Shown here in pieces: positions 1 to 9,498 of a stretch of 64,000 bases of DNA. Made by a program: the position numbers and the translations under genes. How positions within the stretch are numbered: the stretch's first letter is position 1; each line of letters opens with the position of its first letter. The notes beneath the pieces were generated by a model that saw nothing but the letters and a program-made list of their open reading frames with translations, was not told the DNA's origin and ran no database searches. Source of the DNA: Nostocoides sp. F2B08 (lineage in GTDB: Bacteria > Actinomycetota > Actinomycetes > Actinomycetales > Dermatophilaceae); the NCBI RefSeq assembly GCF_009184895.1, contig NZ_WESE01000010.1, forward strand, positions 47,164-111,163, read 5' to 3'.

Positions 1-87
1 GTGGACCAGGCGACGGTGGATGCCGCCGAGCTGCGCACCCTCGGCCCACGCGCGTCCGCGACGGCCCCGGCGAGCGCGACCGGGTGA
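1..87 (+). CDS. Possible 3' end of an upstream gene (partial)
   Basis: Frame 1 is open from the window edge to a TGA at 85-87 and encodes 28 residues rich in Ala and Thr. It could be the C terminus of a gene that begins outside the window. There is no recognisable domain, and in DNA this GC-rich an open frame of this length can occur by chance. Confidence 0.25.
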   Translation: MDQATVDAAELRTLGPRASATAPASATG

Positions 88-113
88 GTGCCCGCGCCCG
101 GGTGAGCACCGCA

Positions 114-119
114 TACCTT
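114..119 (+). promoter_or_regulatory. -10 hexamer of a leaderless promoter
   Basis: TACCTT lies 6 nt before the ATG at 126. No Shine-Dalgarno sequence is visible. The spacing places the transcription start at or beside the start codon, so the mRNA is probably leaderless. This also favours the ATG at 126 over the in-frame GTG at 84. Confidence 0.5.
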
Positions 120-125
120 TGGCGT

Positions 126-2342
126 ATGCGAGAGTCGCCCCGGTCGTACGCGGACGACCTCCGCGCGCGCTCGGACTCCGACCTCGCCCGCCTCCTCGGC
201 CTGCGACCCGACCTGGCCCGGCCCGCCCCCGCGGACGTGAGCGGGGTCGCCGCGCGGGCCGCCACGCTCGCGAGCACCGGCCGGGCGGTCGACGCTCTCG
301 ACCGGCGACTGCTCTCGGTCCTCGAGGCGGCCGTCCTCGTGCGGCCACCGGTGACGGCGGCGGCGCTGATCACCCTGCTCGGGGACACCATCGGGACGAG
401 GGAGCTCGAGGAGTCGCTCACCGACCTGTGGCATCGGGCGCTGCTCTGGCGCGACGAGCAGGGGCTGCGTCCGGTTTCCGCCGTCCTCGACACCCTCGGT
501 CCGCACCCGGCCGGGCTCGGTCCGTCGGCGGCCGACCTCGGAGCCACCGTCCTGCCGCCCGACGTCCTCGCCGACGCCCCGCCCGAGGTCCACGCCGTCC
601 TCGGAGTGCTGACCTGGGGGCCACCCGTGGTCGAGGCCCCGCCCGCCGGGGCGCGTACCCGGAGCGCCGACGCCGTTCGGTGGCTCCGCGGCCGCGGCGC
701 CCTCGGCGAGACCGAGTCGGGCGCGCTGATCGTGCCGCGCGAGCTCGGACTGACGCTCCGCGGCGGGCGCTCGCATCCGGCGACCGACCTCGTGCCGCCC
801 TCGCTCGAGTCGACGCCGGCCCCTGGACGCGACCACGTCAACGCGGTGGCGGGTGGCGCCGCGGCGGAGCTCCTCGCCCACGCCGACGAGCTCCTCGCGG
901 TGCTCGCCGCCGACCCGGCGCCTGTCCTCAAGGGCGGCGGCCTCGGCGTGCGCGACCTGCGATCCCTGGCCCGGGGGATCGACGTCGGGGCGGCGCACGC
1001 GGCGTTCCTCGTCGAGCTGCTCGCCTCGGCCCAGCTCGTCGCCGACGACGGAGAGCTCGAGCCCCACTTCGTGCCGACCGCGGACTACGACGACTGGCGC
1101 CAGGAGCCTCCCGCGCAGCAGTGGGCGCGGCTCGCCTGGGCGTGGTGGACCTCCACCCGAACGCTCCACCGCCTCCCGCGATCCGGCGCCGGCACTCTCG
1201 GTCCGGACCTCACGTGGCCGCCCGTGCGGGCGCTGCGTCAGGAGATCGTCCGACGCACCGGCCTGGGCGGCGACCACGCGCCGGCCGCCGACGACGTCGT
1301 CGCCCTGCTCCGCTTCGCCCGGCCGAGGCGGCTCCCTCGCGACATCGGCGACCTCGTCGGGGTCGTCCTGGACGAGGCCGGCCGGCTCGGCGTGACCGGG
1401 CTCGGCGCACTCTCCGACGCCGGGCGGGTCCTCGCTGAGGCCTCGTCGGTGGGCGACCTCGGCGACGCCATCCATCCGCACCTGCCGACGCCGGTCGAGC
1501 ACGTCATCCTCCAGGGGGACCTCACCGCGGTCGCGCCGGGACCGCTGACCGGCCCGCTCGCCGAGATTCTCCGGCTGAGCGCCGACGTCGAGTCGCGGGG
1601 CGGCGCGACGGTGCACCGGTTCTCCCCTGCGAGCATCACGCGCGCGCTCGACCGCGGTTGGACGGCGGACGAGCTCATCGACGCGCTGACGACGGGCAGC
1701 CTCACCCCGGTGCCGCAGGCGCTCGACTACCTCGTCCGCGATGAGGCCCGCCGTCACGGGCAGGTGCGGATCGGTGCTGCCGGGACCTATCTGCGCACCG
1801 ACGACCCGGCCCGGCTCGCCGAACTGCTCGCGCGCCCCGATCTCGCCCTGCTGCGACTGAGCCGGATCGCGCCGACGGTGCTCGTGTCCCCCGTCGAGCC
1901 GGCCGTGGTGCACGAGGTGCTCCGCGACGCCGGGGTCGGCGGGGTCGCCGAGACGGCCTCCGGGGAGACGGTGCGCGTGCAGCGCCGCGAGCGACGGACG
2001 GTGAGCCGACCGGCCCCGGCCGTCGCGCATACCCCTCTGACGCCGGAGGTGACCGAAGAGATCGTCCGCCGGCTCCGCGAAGGCGAGGCCGTGGCCGCGA
2101 GCCGTCCGGTCGACGGCCGTGCCGCGCTCCCCCACACCGACCCGACGACCGCGCTGGCCATCCTGCGCGAGGCGGCGGCGGACCAGGTGCCGGTGTGGAT
2201 CGGCTACGCTGGCAGCTCGGGTCAGATCGAGCGCGTGCTGTTCCACCCCGAGACCACCGAAGGCGGCCGGGTCACGGGCACCGTGAAGGGGCTGCGGCGC
2301 GTGCTGTCGATCCACCGGATCACCGGTGCAGCCCCCGCCTGA
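126..2342 (+). CDS. Helicase-associated WYL-type protein (XPB partner)
   Basis: 738 aa from the ATG at 126; an upstream in-frame GTG at 84 is possible, but the -10 at 114-119 argues for 126. The segment around residues 455-530 (HVILQGDLTAVAPGPL onward) matches the 'helicase conserved C-terminal domain' seen in actinobacterial proteins that accompany XPB helicases. The last ~50 residues (VPVWIGYAGSSG...RVLSIHRI) look like a WYL module, which often senses nucleic-acid ligands. There are no Walker motifs, so it is unlikely to be a helicase itself. The XPB-like helicase lies at 4069-5733, the usual actinobacterial pairing, here split by two unrelated genes. The direct DNA-repair role is inferred. 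Confidence 0.85.
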   Translation: MRESPRSYADDLRARSDSDLARLLGLRPDLARPAPADVSGVAARAATLASTGRAVDALDRRLLSVLEAAVLVRPPVTAAALITLLGDTIGTRELEESLTDLWHRALLWRDEQGLRPVSAVLDTLGPHPAGLGPSAADLGATVLPPDVLADAPPEVHAVLGVLTWGPPVVEAPPAGARTRSADAVRWLRGRGALGETESGALIVPRELGLTLRGGRSHPATDLVPPSLESTPAPGRDHVNAVAGGAAAELLAHADELLAVLAADPAPVLKGGGLGVRDLRSLARGIDVGAAHAAFLVELLASAQLVADDGELEPHFVPTADYDDWRQEPPAQQWARLAWAWWTSTRTLHRLPRSGAGTLGPDLTWPPVRALRQEIVRRTGLGGDHAPAADDVVALLRFARPRRLPRDIGDLVGVVLDEAGRLGVTGLGALSDAGRVLAEASSVGDLGDAIHPHLPTPVEHVILQGDLTAVAPGPLTGPLAEILRLSADVESRGGATVHRFSPASITRALDRGWTADELIDALTTGSLTPVPQALDYLVRDEARRHGQVRIGAAGTYLRTDDPARLAELLARPDLALLRLSRIAPTVLVSPVEPAVVHEVLRDAGVGGVAETASGETVRVQRRERRTVSRPAPAVAHTPLTPEVTEEIVRRLREGEAVAASRPVDGRAALPHTDPTTALAILREAAADQVPVWIGYAGSSGQIERVLFHPETTEGGRVTGTVKGLRRVLSIHRITGAAPA

Positions 2343-2358
2343 GCGTCCTGGCGAGGTG

Positions 2359-2447
2359 CACATTCTCTCCGCAGGCAAGAACCTGGGGCTTCGAGCAAGA
2401 ACGGTTGTTGCCCGAAGTGCACTGTTCCTTCCTGCGGAGAGAAAGTG
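2359..2447. repeat. 89-bp imperfect palindrome between convergent genes
   Basis: The whole segment is one imperfect palindrome centred on base 2403. The outer arms are a perfect 13-bp inverted repeat, TTCTCTCCGCAGG at 2363-2375 and its complement at 2431-2443, extended by CAC/GTG. The inner part pairs again (CTTCG/CGAAG, GCAA/TTGC, AAC/GTT). It lies between the convergent helicase-associated gene and the HMG-CoA lyase gene and could act as a bidirectional terminator or be a REP-like element. It has no T-tract on either side. Confidence 0.75.
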
Positions 2448-2476
2448 ACCTGCCGGCCTGAGCGCGTCGCCGCGCC

Positions 2477-3418
2477 TCAGTCGGTGCCGGAGAGCGCCCG
2501 CACGACCCGGGAGGGCGAGGGCCGGCCGAGCCGGGCCGCCATCCACGTGCTGGTCTCGACGAGCGACTCGAGGTCTACTCCGGTCTCGACGCCGAGCCCG
2601 TGCAGCGCCCAGACGAGGTCCTCGGTCGCGAGGTTGCCGGTCGCGCTCTTGGCATACGGGCAGCCGCCGAGGCCACCGGTGCTCGCGTCCACGACGGTCA
2701 CACCGTGCCGCAGCGCCTCGAGCGTGTTCGCGAGCGCCTGGCCGTAGGTGTCGTGGAAGTGCACCCCGATCACCTCCCGCGCGATGCCCGCGTCGCCGAG
2801 CCCCTCGAGCAACGCCGCCACGTGGCCGGCGGTCCCCACGCCGATGGTGTCGCCGATCGAGAGCGCGTCGGCGCCGAGGTCCATCAGGCGCCGCGAGACG
2901 TCAACGACCTGGCTGATCGGAACCTCGCCCTCCCACGGGTCGCCGAAGCACATCGAGACGTAGGCGCGCACCCACAGGCCCGCCTCCTTCGCCCGTCGCA
3001 CCACGGGCGCGAACATGTCGAGCGACTCCTCGACACTGCGGCCGAGGTTGCGCTGGGCGAAGGTCTCGGTCGCGCTGCCGAAGATCGCGACGGACCTCAC
3101 GCCGGACTCGAGCGCCCGGTCCAGCCCGCGTTCGTTGGGGACGAGCACAGGCCGGGTATGCGCGCGCCCGCTCTCCCCGAGGCTCGCCAGGACCTCGGCC
3201 GCGTCCGCGAGCTGTGGGACCCATGTCGGGTGGACGAAGGACGTCGTCTCGATCCAGGTCAGCCCGGCAGCCGCGAGGCGCTCGATGAACTCGCTCTTGA
3301 CGGCGGCGGGGACGACCGTCTGCTCGTTCTGCAGGCCGTCCCGAGGCCCGACCTCGTAGATCGTGACCCGCCCGGGGAGGTCCGAACGAGGGACGGTCAT
3401 CGGCAGCCGCATCGTCAT
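2477..3418 (-). CDS. Hydroxymethylglutaryl-CoA lyase
   Basis: 313 aa, close to the usual ~300 aa. HMG-CoA lyase splits HMG-CoA into acetyl-CoA and acetoacetate at the end of leucine catabolism. The TIM-barrel start EVGPRDGLQNE, the metal-ligand region HFHDTYGQA and the glycine loop GGLGGCPYAKSATGN, with the family's active-site Cys, are all present. The ATG at 3418 (MTMRLPM...) was chosen because an upstream extension of the frame is low-complexity Arg/Gly sequence; a GGTGGG stretch precedes it. No other leucine-degradation genes are nearby. It is divergent from the DUF4190 gene. The related family members are 2-isopropylmalate and citramalate synthases, but GGCPYA is typical of HMG-CoA lyases. 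Confidence 0.9.
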   Translation of the reverse strand: MTMRLPMTVPRSDLPGRVTIYEVGPRDGLQNEQTVVPAAVKSEFIERLAAAGLTWIETTSFVHPTWVPQLADAAEVLASLGESGRAHTRPVLVPNERGLDRALESGVRSVAIFGSATETFAQRNLGRSVEESLDMFAPVVRRAKEAGLWVRAYVSMCFGDPWEGEVPISQVVDVSRRLMDLGADALSIGDTIGVGTAGHVAALLEGLGDAGIAREVIGVHFHDTYGQALANTLEALRHGVTVVDASTGGLGGCPYAKSATGNLATEDLVWALHGLGVETGVDLESLVETSTWMAARLGRPSPSRVVRALSGTD

Positions 3419-3474
3419 CCCACCATTGTCGGTTACTCTCGACCCGACTTCAGCACGAGTGACGAGGCAGACCG

Positions 3475-4062
3475 ATGAGCGACTCCCCCCGCGAGAACGA
3501 CACCCCGGACGAGGGCCGTCCGGAGCCTTCGTACTCCGACCCGACGGCGCCCTACCCGCAGCAGTACTCACCACAGGATGCCGAACCGGTCCCGCCGCCG
3601 CCGCCCGCGGCGGCTACCCCCTACGGCGCCCCCACCGGAGCCCAGCCCTACGGTCCGCCCACCCCGTTCGGCACGCCGGGCGCGTACGGCGCTCCCGGCG
3701 ACGCCAGCGCCTCGGGACCGTACGGCACCCCCGACGCCGCCAACCCTTATGGGGCGGCGAACGCCCCCTACGGCACGCCTCCGCCCGCGTACTACCAGAG
3801 CGGTCCGCCGCAGTCGAACACCTCGGCGCTCGTCCTGACGATCATCAGCGCGATCGGCACGCTCGCATGCTGTCTGCCGCTCCCGGCGTTGATCCTCGGC
3901 ATCGTCGCCCTGACGAAGCAGACCTCCGAGCCCCAGCGGTCCGCCCAGCTGGCCAAGTACGGCTGGATCACGTTCGGCGTGATGTTCGCACTCGCAGCGC
4001 TCGCGTTCGTCGCCTTCATCGGGTTCTCCGTCGTGACCTCCTCCTCGACGACCGACTTCTGA
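3475..4062 (+). CDS. DUF4190-type membrane protein with Pro/Gly/Tyr-rich N terminus
   Basis: 195 aa. Residues 1-110 are a low-complexity tail of repeated PYG, PPP and YGTP units. It is followed by two hydrophobic segments (about 117-141, LVLTIISAIGTLACCLPLPALILGIVAL, and 160-185) joined by a short polar loop, the DUF4190 arrangement. The disordered tail is probably cytoplasmic. Function is unknown for the family. Only 6 nt separate it from the XPB helicase, so the two may be co-transcribed. A second DUF4190-like protein is at 52316-53107. Confidence 0.8.
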   Translation: MSDSPRENDTPDEGRPEPSYSDPTAPYPQQYSPQDAEPVPPPPPAAATPYGAPTGAQPYGPPTPFGTPGAYGAPGDASASGPYGTPDAANPYGAANAPYGTPPPAYYQSGPPQSNTSALVLTIISAIGTLACCLPLPALILGIVALTKQTSEPQRSAQLAKYGWITFGVMFALAALAFVAFIGFSVVTSSSTTDF

Positions 4063-4068
4063 GGTCCT

Positions 4069-5733
4069 GTGCCCGACGGCCCTCTCATCGTCCAGAGCGA
4101 CAAGACCCTCCTCCTCGAGGTCGACCATCCGCGCGCCGACGAGGCGCGGCGCGCCATCGCGCCGTTCGCCGAGCTCGAGCGCGCGCCGGAGCACGTCCAC
4201 ACCTACCGGCTGACCCCGCTGGGGCTCTGGAACGCGAGGGCGGCCGGGCACGACGCCGAGGGCGTCGTCGACACGCTTCTGCGCTTCAGCCGCTACGCGG
4301 TGCCGCAGTCGCTCCTCGTCGACGTGGCCGAGACGATGGCCCGCTACGGCCGGTTGACCATCGAGGCCGGCGGTGACACGACCGCCACGACGGAGCACCC
4401 GCTCGTCCTGCGGGCCGCGGACCGGGCGGTCCTCGAGGAGGTGATCCGGCATACGAAGATCAAGCCGCTTCTCGGTGCGCGGATCGACGACCTGACCGTC
4501 GCGGTCCATCCCAGCGAGCGGGGGCATCTCAAGCAGCAGCTCCTCGCGGTGGGGTGGCCGGCCGAGGACCTGGCCGGGTATGTCGACGGCGAGGCGCACG
4601 CGATCGCGCTCGACACAGACGACTGGTCCCTGCGGCCCTACCAGGAGCACGCGGTCGAGGGTTTCTGGCACGGCGGGTCCGGCGTCGTCGTCTTGCCGTG
4701 CGGGGCGGGCAAGACCCTCGTCGGGGCGGCCGCGATGGCCCGCGCCCAGGCGACGACGCTCATCCTCGTGACGAACACCGTCTCCGCTCGGCAGTGGCGC
4801 GACGAGCTGCTCGCCCGGACCTCGCTCACCGAGGACGAGATCGGCGAGTACTCCGGACAGCGCAAGGAGATCCGGCCGGTCACGATCGCGACGTACCAGG
4901 TGCTGACGACCAAGCGGAAGGGCGTCTACACCCACCTCGACCTCCTCGACGCGCGCGACTGGGGCCTGATCGTCTACGACGAGGTGCACCTGCTCCCCGC
5001 CCCGATCTTCCGGATGACCGCCGACCTGCAGGCCCGCCGCCGGCTCGGCCTGACCGCCACGCTCGTGCGTGAGGACGGCCGCGAGGGCGACGTGTTCTCG
5101 CTCATCGGCCCGAAGCGCTTCGACGCGCCCTGGAAGGACATCGAGTCGCAGGGGTACATCGCGCCCGCCGACTGCGTCGAGGTGCGTGTCACGCTCCCCG
5201 ACGCCGAGCGGATGGCGTATGCGCTGGCCGAGCCCGACGACCGCTACCGGCTGGCGAGCTGCACGCCGTCGAAGCTCCCCGTCGTGGAGGCGCTCGTCGA
5301 GCGGCACCGGGGTGAGCCCACACTCGTGATCGGGCAGTACCTCGACCAGCTCGGCGAGCTGGCCGAAGCGCTCGGCGCCGAGCTCATCACCGGCGAGACA
5401 CCGGTGGCGCAGCGTCAGCGGCTCTTCGCGGCCTTCCGCACCGGCGAGATCGACCGGCTCGTCGTGTCGAAGGTCGCGAACTTCTCGATCGACCTGCCGG
5501 AGGCGTCGGTCGCCGTCCAGGTCTCGGGCACCTTCGGATCGCGGCAGGAGGAGGCGCAGCGACTCGGCCGGGTACTCCGACCCAAGGGCGACGGGCGGAC
5601 GGCGCACTTCTACACGGTCGTCGCGCGGGACACCGTCGACGCGGACTTCGCCGCGCACCGGCAGCGCTTCCTCGCCGAGCAGGGCTACGCATACCGGATC
5701 GTCGACGCCGACGACGTGCTCCGCGACGCCTGA
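4069..5733 (+). CDS. XPB/Rad25-like DNA repair helicase
   Basis: 554 aa, GTG start 6 nt after the preceding stop. This is an SF2 helicase of the XPB family: an N-terminal damage-recognition-like region (1-180), Walker A PCGAGKT near residue 212, DEVH box (YDEVHLL) near 305, the XPB 'RED' motif (VREDGREGD) near 340, and a C-terminal helicase lobe with QEEAQRLGRVLRPKGDGR near 505. Bacterial XPB proteins unwind DNA 3' to 5' and are thought to act in repair. The expected partner is the helicase-associated gene at 126-2342. The 74-bp palindrome that starts 12 nt after the stop may terminate transcription. Confidence 0.93.
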   Translation: MPDGPLIVQSDKTLLLEVDHPRADEARRAIAPFAELERAPEHVHTYRLTPLGLWNARAAGHDAEGVVDTLLRFSRYAVPQSLLVDVAETMARYGRLTIEAGGDTTATTEHPLVLRAADRAVLEEVIRHTKIKPLLGARIDDLTVAVHPSERGHLKQQLLAVGWPAEDLAGYVDGEAHAIALDTDDWSLRPYQEHAVEGFWHGGSGVVVLPCGAGKTLVGAAAMARAQATTLILVTNTVSARQWRDELLARTSLTEDEIGEYSGQRKEIRPVTIATYQVLTTKRKGVYTHLDLLDARDWGLIVYDEVHLLPAPIFRMTADLQARRRLGLTATLVREDGREGDVFSLIGPKRFDAPWKDIESQGYIAPADCVEVRVTLPDAERMAYALAEPDDRYRLASCTPSKLPVVEALVERHRGEPTLVIGQYLDQLGELAEALGAELITGETPVAQRQRLFAAFRTGEIDRLVVSKVANFSIDLPEASVAVQVSGTFGSRQEEAQRLGRVLRPKGDGRTAHFYTVVARDTVDADFAAHRQRFLAEQGYAYRIVDADDVLRDA

Positions 5734-5744
5734 CTGTCCCCGTT

Positions 5745-5829
5745 CCTCCTCGCGACGGACGGTTCAGCGGTGGCAATCCACGTGGATAGCCACCGCTGAA
5801 CCGTCCGTCGCGAGGAGGGAGTGCGGTCA
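5745..5829. repeat. Palindromic repeat, copy 1 (74-bp palindrome plus stop-codon tail)
   Basis: Bases 5745-5818 form a 74-bp palindrome with 37-bp arms and one mismatched pair (5775/5788); the core is ATCCACGTGGAT. The palindrome and the adjoining GGGAGTGCGGTCA (5817-5829), whose TCA is the reverse complement of the TGA stop of the DUF559 gene, recur at 6882-6960 in the same orientation. It lies between the XPB stop and the DUF559 stop, so it may terminate both transcripts, but it is far longer and more perfect than a normal terminator. Confidence 0.9.
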
Positions 5830-6870
5830 GAGCCAGGACCGGAGCCGCGAGACGAGCTCGAACCGCCCCCCAGGGGTGAAGATGTGCCGCGAGTAGATCT
5901 CGAGCAGCTTCCAGTCGTCGTCCTCCAGCAGGAGCCTGCGCGTGTGATCGGAGTCGCGTGAGGGGAGGCGTTCGTGGGTGGCGCCGTTGTATTCGCCCAC
6001 CACCCTACGCCGGTAGGTACGTCGTCGCCAGACCAGGTCGCCGAACCCGATGAAGCCGCCACCGTCCCGATGTGAGATGCGGACGTTGAGCTCCGGCTCG
6101 GGTAGTCCTGCATGAACGGCCACGAGACGTGAGTGGGTCTCCATGGGCGACCACACTCGGGGGCGGACGAGTCCCAGTGCCTCGCGGGCCAGGCGCCTGC
6201 CGCGAAACGTCCGCCGAGCGATGAGTCGGTCGCGGAGCGGTCTGATGCCGACGACCGCTGGATCCGACCACCACTGTTCAGAGCTCGGGTCCGCCTGTGG
6301 AAGAAGCTCCTCCAGCCACTGCGTCGGGTGGAGCCGCTCGACCACGGCATCGCCGAGCATGACGGCGTCGGCGAGGTGCACTCGGCGGGGAAAACCCTCG
6401 ATGAGGTCACACCACGTGTCGGCGACTGACGTCACGCGGAGCCCACCGAGTCGGGTGATGTCCCGGCGTTCGGCCCCTCGGTGAGACACACAGCCTGCCC
6501 GTTCGATCGCGGGTCGGGCGGTGCGCCGTATGACGTGGAGGTCCTGCTCACCCTCCAGCGCGCGGGGGAGCGGAAGTCCCCAGAGGCGAGCCGCGGTGGT
6601 GTGGGAGAACGCCGCATCGTCCGGCAACGCCAGCGCGAACGCCGCGGCACGTTCGGCGGTGCCCAACGGCGGGGCGAGGACGCGAACGCCTCTGGTCGGC
6701 ATGAGCATTCGCGCCGAGCGGGTGCTCCAGTCGGTGTGTCCGGCCTCGATGGCCTCCGTCGTGCGGAAGGCGTAGCCGCGAGCCGCGGTCGACGGTGGAG
6801 TCGGACGTGTGATCGGGCGGCGCGGCATGCCCCATCGTCGCGGTGAACGGCGCGGACGGTCCGCCGTCAT
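5827..6870 (-). CDS. DUF559 / AbiEi-like protein with Vsr-type endonuclease fold
   Basis: 347 aa from the ATG at 6870; MPRRPITRP at residue 15 is another possible start. The N-terminal half contains the FSHTTAARLWGLPLP segment shared with the actinobacterial 'AbiEi antitoxin-like' family. The C-terminal ~110 residues resemble DUF559/Vsr endonucleases: METHSRL (acidic residue), GFGDLVW (Asp) and VVGEYNGATHE (Glu), then a conserved D...WKLLEIYS end. These would be PD-(D/E)XK catalytic positions, so nuclease activity is plausible but unproven. The gene has palindromic repeats on both sides; the upstream one ends 11 nt from the ATG, leaving almost no room for a normal promoter. No toxin partner is adjacent. 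Confidence 0.8.
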   Translation of the reverse strand: MTADRPRRSPRRWGMPRRPITRPTPPSTAARGYAFRTTEAIEAGHTDWSTRSARMLMPTRGVRVLAPPLGTAERAAAFALALPDDAAFSHTTAARLWGLPLPRALEGEQDLHVIRRTARPAIERAGCVSHRGAERRDITRLGGLRVTSVADTWCDLIEGFPRRVHLADAVMLGDAVVERLHPTQWLEELLPQADPSSEQWWSDPAVVGIRPLRDRLIARRTFRGRRLAREALGLVRPRVWSPMETHSRLVAVHAGLPEPELNVRISHRDGGGFIGFGDLVWRRRTYRRRVVGEYNGATHERLPSRDSDHTRRLLLEDDDWKLLEIYSRHIFTPGGRFELVSRLRSWL

Positions 6871-6881
6871 CCACAGCTCTG

Positions 6882-6957
6882 CGCGACGGACGGTTCAGCG
6901 GTGGCTATCCACGTGGATAGCCACCGCCGAACCGTCCGTCGCGAGTGGGGAGTGCGG

Positions 6958-6960
<3 letters not shown>
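6882..6960. repeat. Palindromic repeat, copy 2 (62-bp palindrome plus stop-codon tail)
   Basis: Bases 6882-6943 form a 62-bp palindrome with one mismatched pair (6897/6928), centred on CCACGTGG. It is followed by GGGGAGTGCGGTCA, whose TCA is the complement of the TGA stop of the csoR-family gene. It matches copy 1 at 5745-5829 over almost its whole length, in direct orientation, so the two copies bracket the DUF559 gene exactly from stop codon to stop codon. Confidence 0.9.
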
Positions 6961-8660
<1,700 letters not shown>

Positions 8661-8667
8661 GTCCACC

Positions 8668-8673
8668 ACTATA
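8668..8673 (-). promoter_or_regulatory. -10 hexamer of the sulfur operon
   Basis: TATAGT on the minus strand, 7 nt before the ATG at 8660, predicts a leaderless transcript. It lies directly beside the 20-bp operator. Confidence 0.55.
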
Positions 8674-8676
8674 CAC

Positions 8677-8696
8677 AGATACCCCTAGGGGTATCT
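8677..8696. promoter_or_regulatory. CsoR/CstR-type operator
   Basis: AGATACCCCTAGGGGTATCT is a perfect 20-bp palindrome with the ATACCCC...GGGGTAT core typical of CsoR-family operators. It lies just upstream of the -10 hexamer, between it and the expected -35, so a bound repressor would block RNA polymerase. The likely ligand is the CstR-like protein at 6958-7248. Confidence 0.85.
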
Positions 8697-8751
8697 AGAC
8701 TCCTCAGCCCGCATTCAGCCGGTTCTCAGGATCAGCCACCACACTGGGGGT

Positions 8752-9498
8752 ATGCAGCCACGCCCGACCGCGTCCGCGTCCACCTCCTCGAGGTCCGCCC
8801 AGACCGAGCCCGAGGCCAGCCTGCTCGTCGTCGAGGACGAGCCGAACATCCGCGAGCTGCTCGCGACGAGCCTGCGGTTCGCCGGCTTCGAGGTGACCGT
8901 CGCCGCGACCGGCGCCGAGGCGATCGCCGCCGCCGAACGGAGCCATCCCGACCTCTGTGTGCTCGACGTCATGCTGCCCGACATGGACGGCTTCACGGTC
9001 ACCCGACGACTGCGCGAGTCCGGTCGCCCGCTCCCCATCGTCTTCGTCACGGCACGCGACTCGGTCGACGACAAGGTCAAGGGCCTGACGGTCGGCGGCG
9101 ACGACTACGTCACCAAGCCGTTCAGTCTCGAGGAGGTGGTCGCCCGGATCCGCGCCGTGCTGCGCCGGACCCGGCCGGTCGAGGACGAGAGCAGCGCCCT
9201 GCACTTCGCCGACCTCACCCTCGACGAGGACTCCCACGAGGTGCGTCGAGCGGGACGGGTCATCGACGTCTCCCCCACCGAGTTCAAGCTGTTGCGATAC
9301 CTGCTGCTCAATCCCAACCGCGTGCTGTCCAAGGCCCAGATCCTCGACCACGTCTGGGACTACGACTTCCGCGGCGAGGCCGGCATCGTCGAGTCCTACA
9401 TCTCCTACCTGCGCCGCAAGATCGACCTGCCCGGGCTCCAGCCGCTCATCCACACCAAGCGCGGCGTCGGCTACGTGCTGCGACTGCCTCCGTCGTGA
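8752..9498 (+). CDS. OmpR/PhoB-family response regulator
   Basis: 248 aa. The receiver domain covers about 23-140, with acidic residues E28/D29, the phospho-acceptor D72 (CVLDVMLPDMDG), T101 and K123 (DYVTKPF). The winged-helix effector domain follows (155-245: SPTEFKLLRYLLLNPNRVLSKAQILDHVWDYDF...VESYISYLRRKID...GVGYVLR). The C-terminal half resembles the mycobacterial TrcR/PhoP group. Its stop codon overlaps the kinase start by 4 nt, so the pair is translationally coupled. The stimulus is unknown. The first ~20 residues are Ser/Thr/Pro-rich and poorly conserved-looking, so the true start may be later. Confidence 0.93.
   Translation: MQPRPTASASTSSRSAQTEPEASLLVVEDEPNIRELLATSLRFAGFEVTVAATGAEAIAAAERSHPDLCVLDVMLPDMDGFTVTRRLRESGRPLPIVFVTARDSVDDKVKGLTVGGDDYVTKPFSLEEVVARIRAVLRRTRPVEDESSALHFADLTLDEDSHEVRRAGRVIDVSPTEFKLLRYLLLNPNRVLSKAQILDHVWDYDFRGEAGIVESYISYLRRKIDLPGLQPLIHTKRGVGYVLRLPPS

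Noticed and set aside
3568-5658. A 696-codon open frame on the minus strand opposite the XPB helicase.
   Set aside because: It is the GC-rich complement frame of a clear helicase; its protein is Arg/Gly/Asp-rich low-complexity sequence with no recognisable domain.
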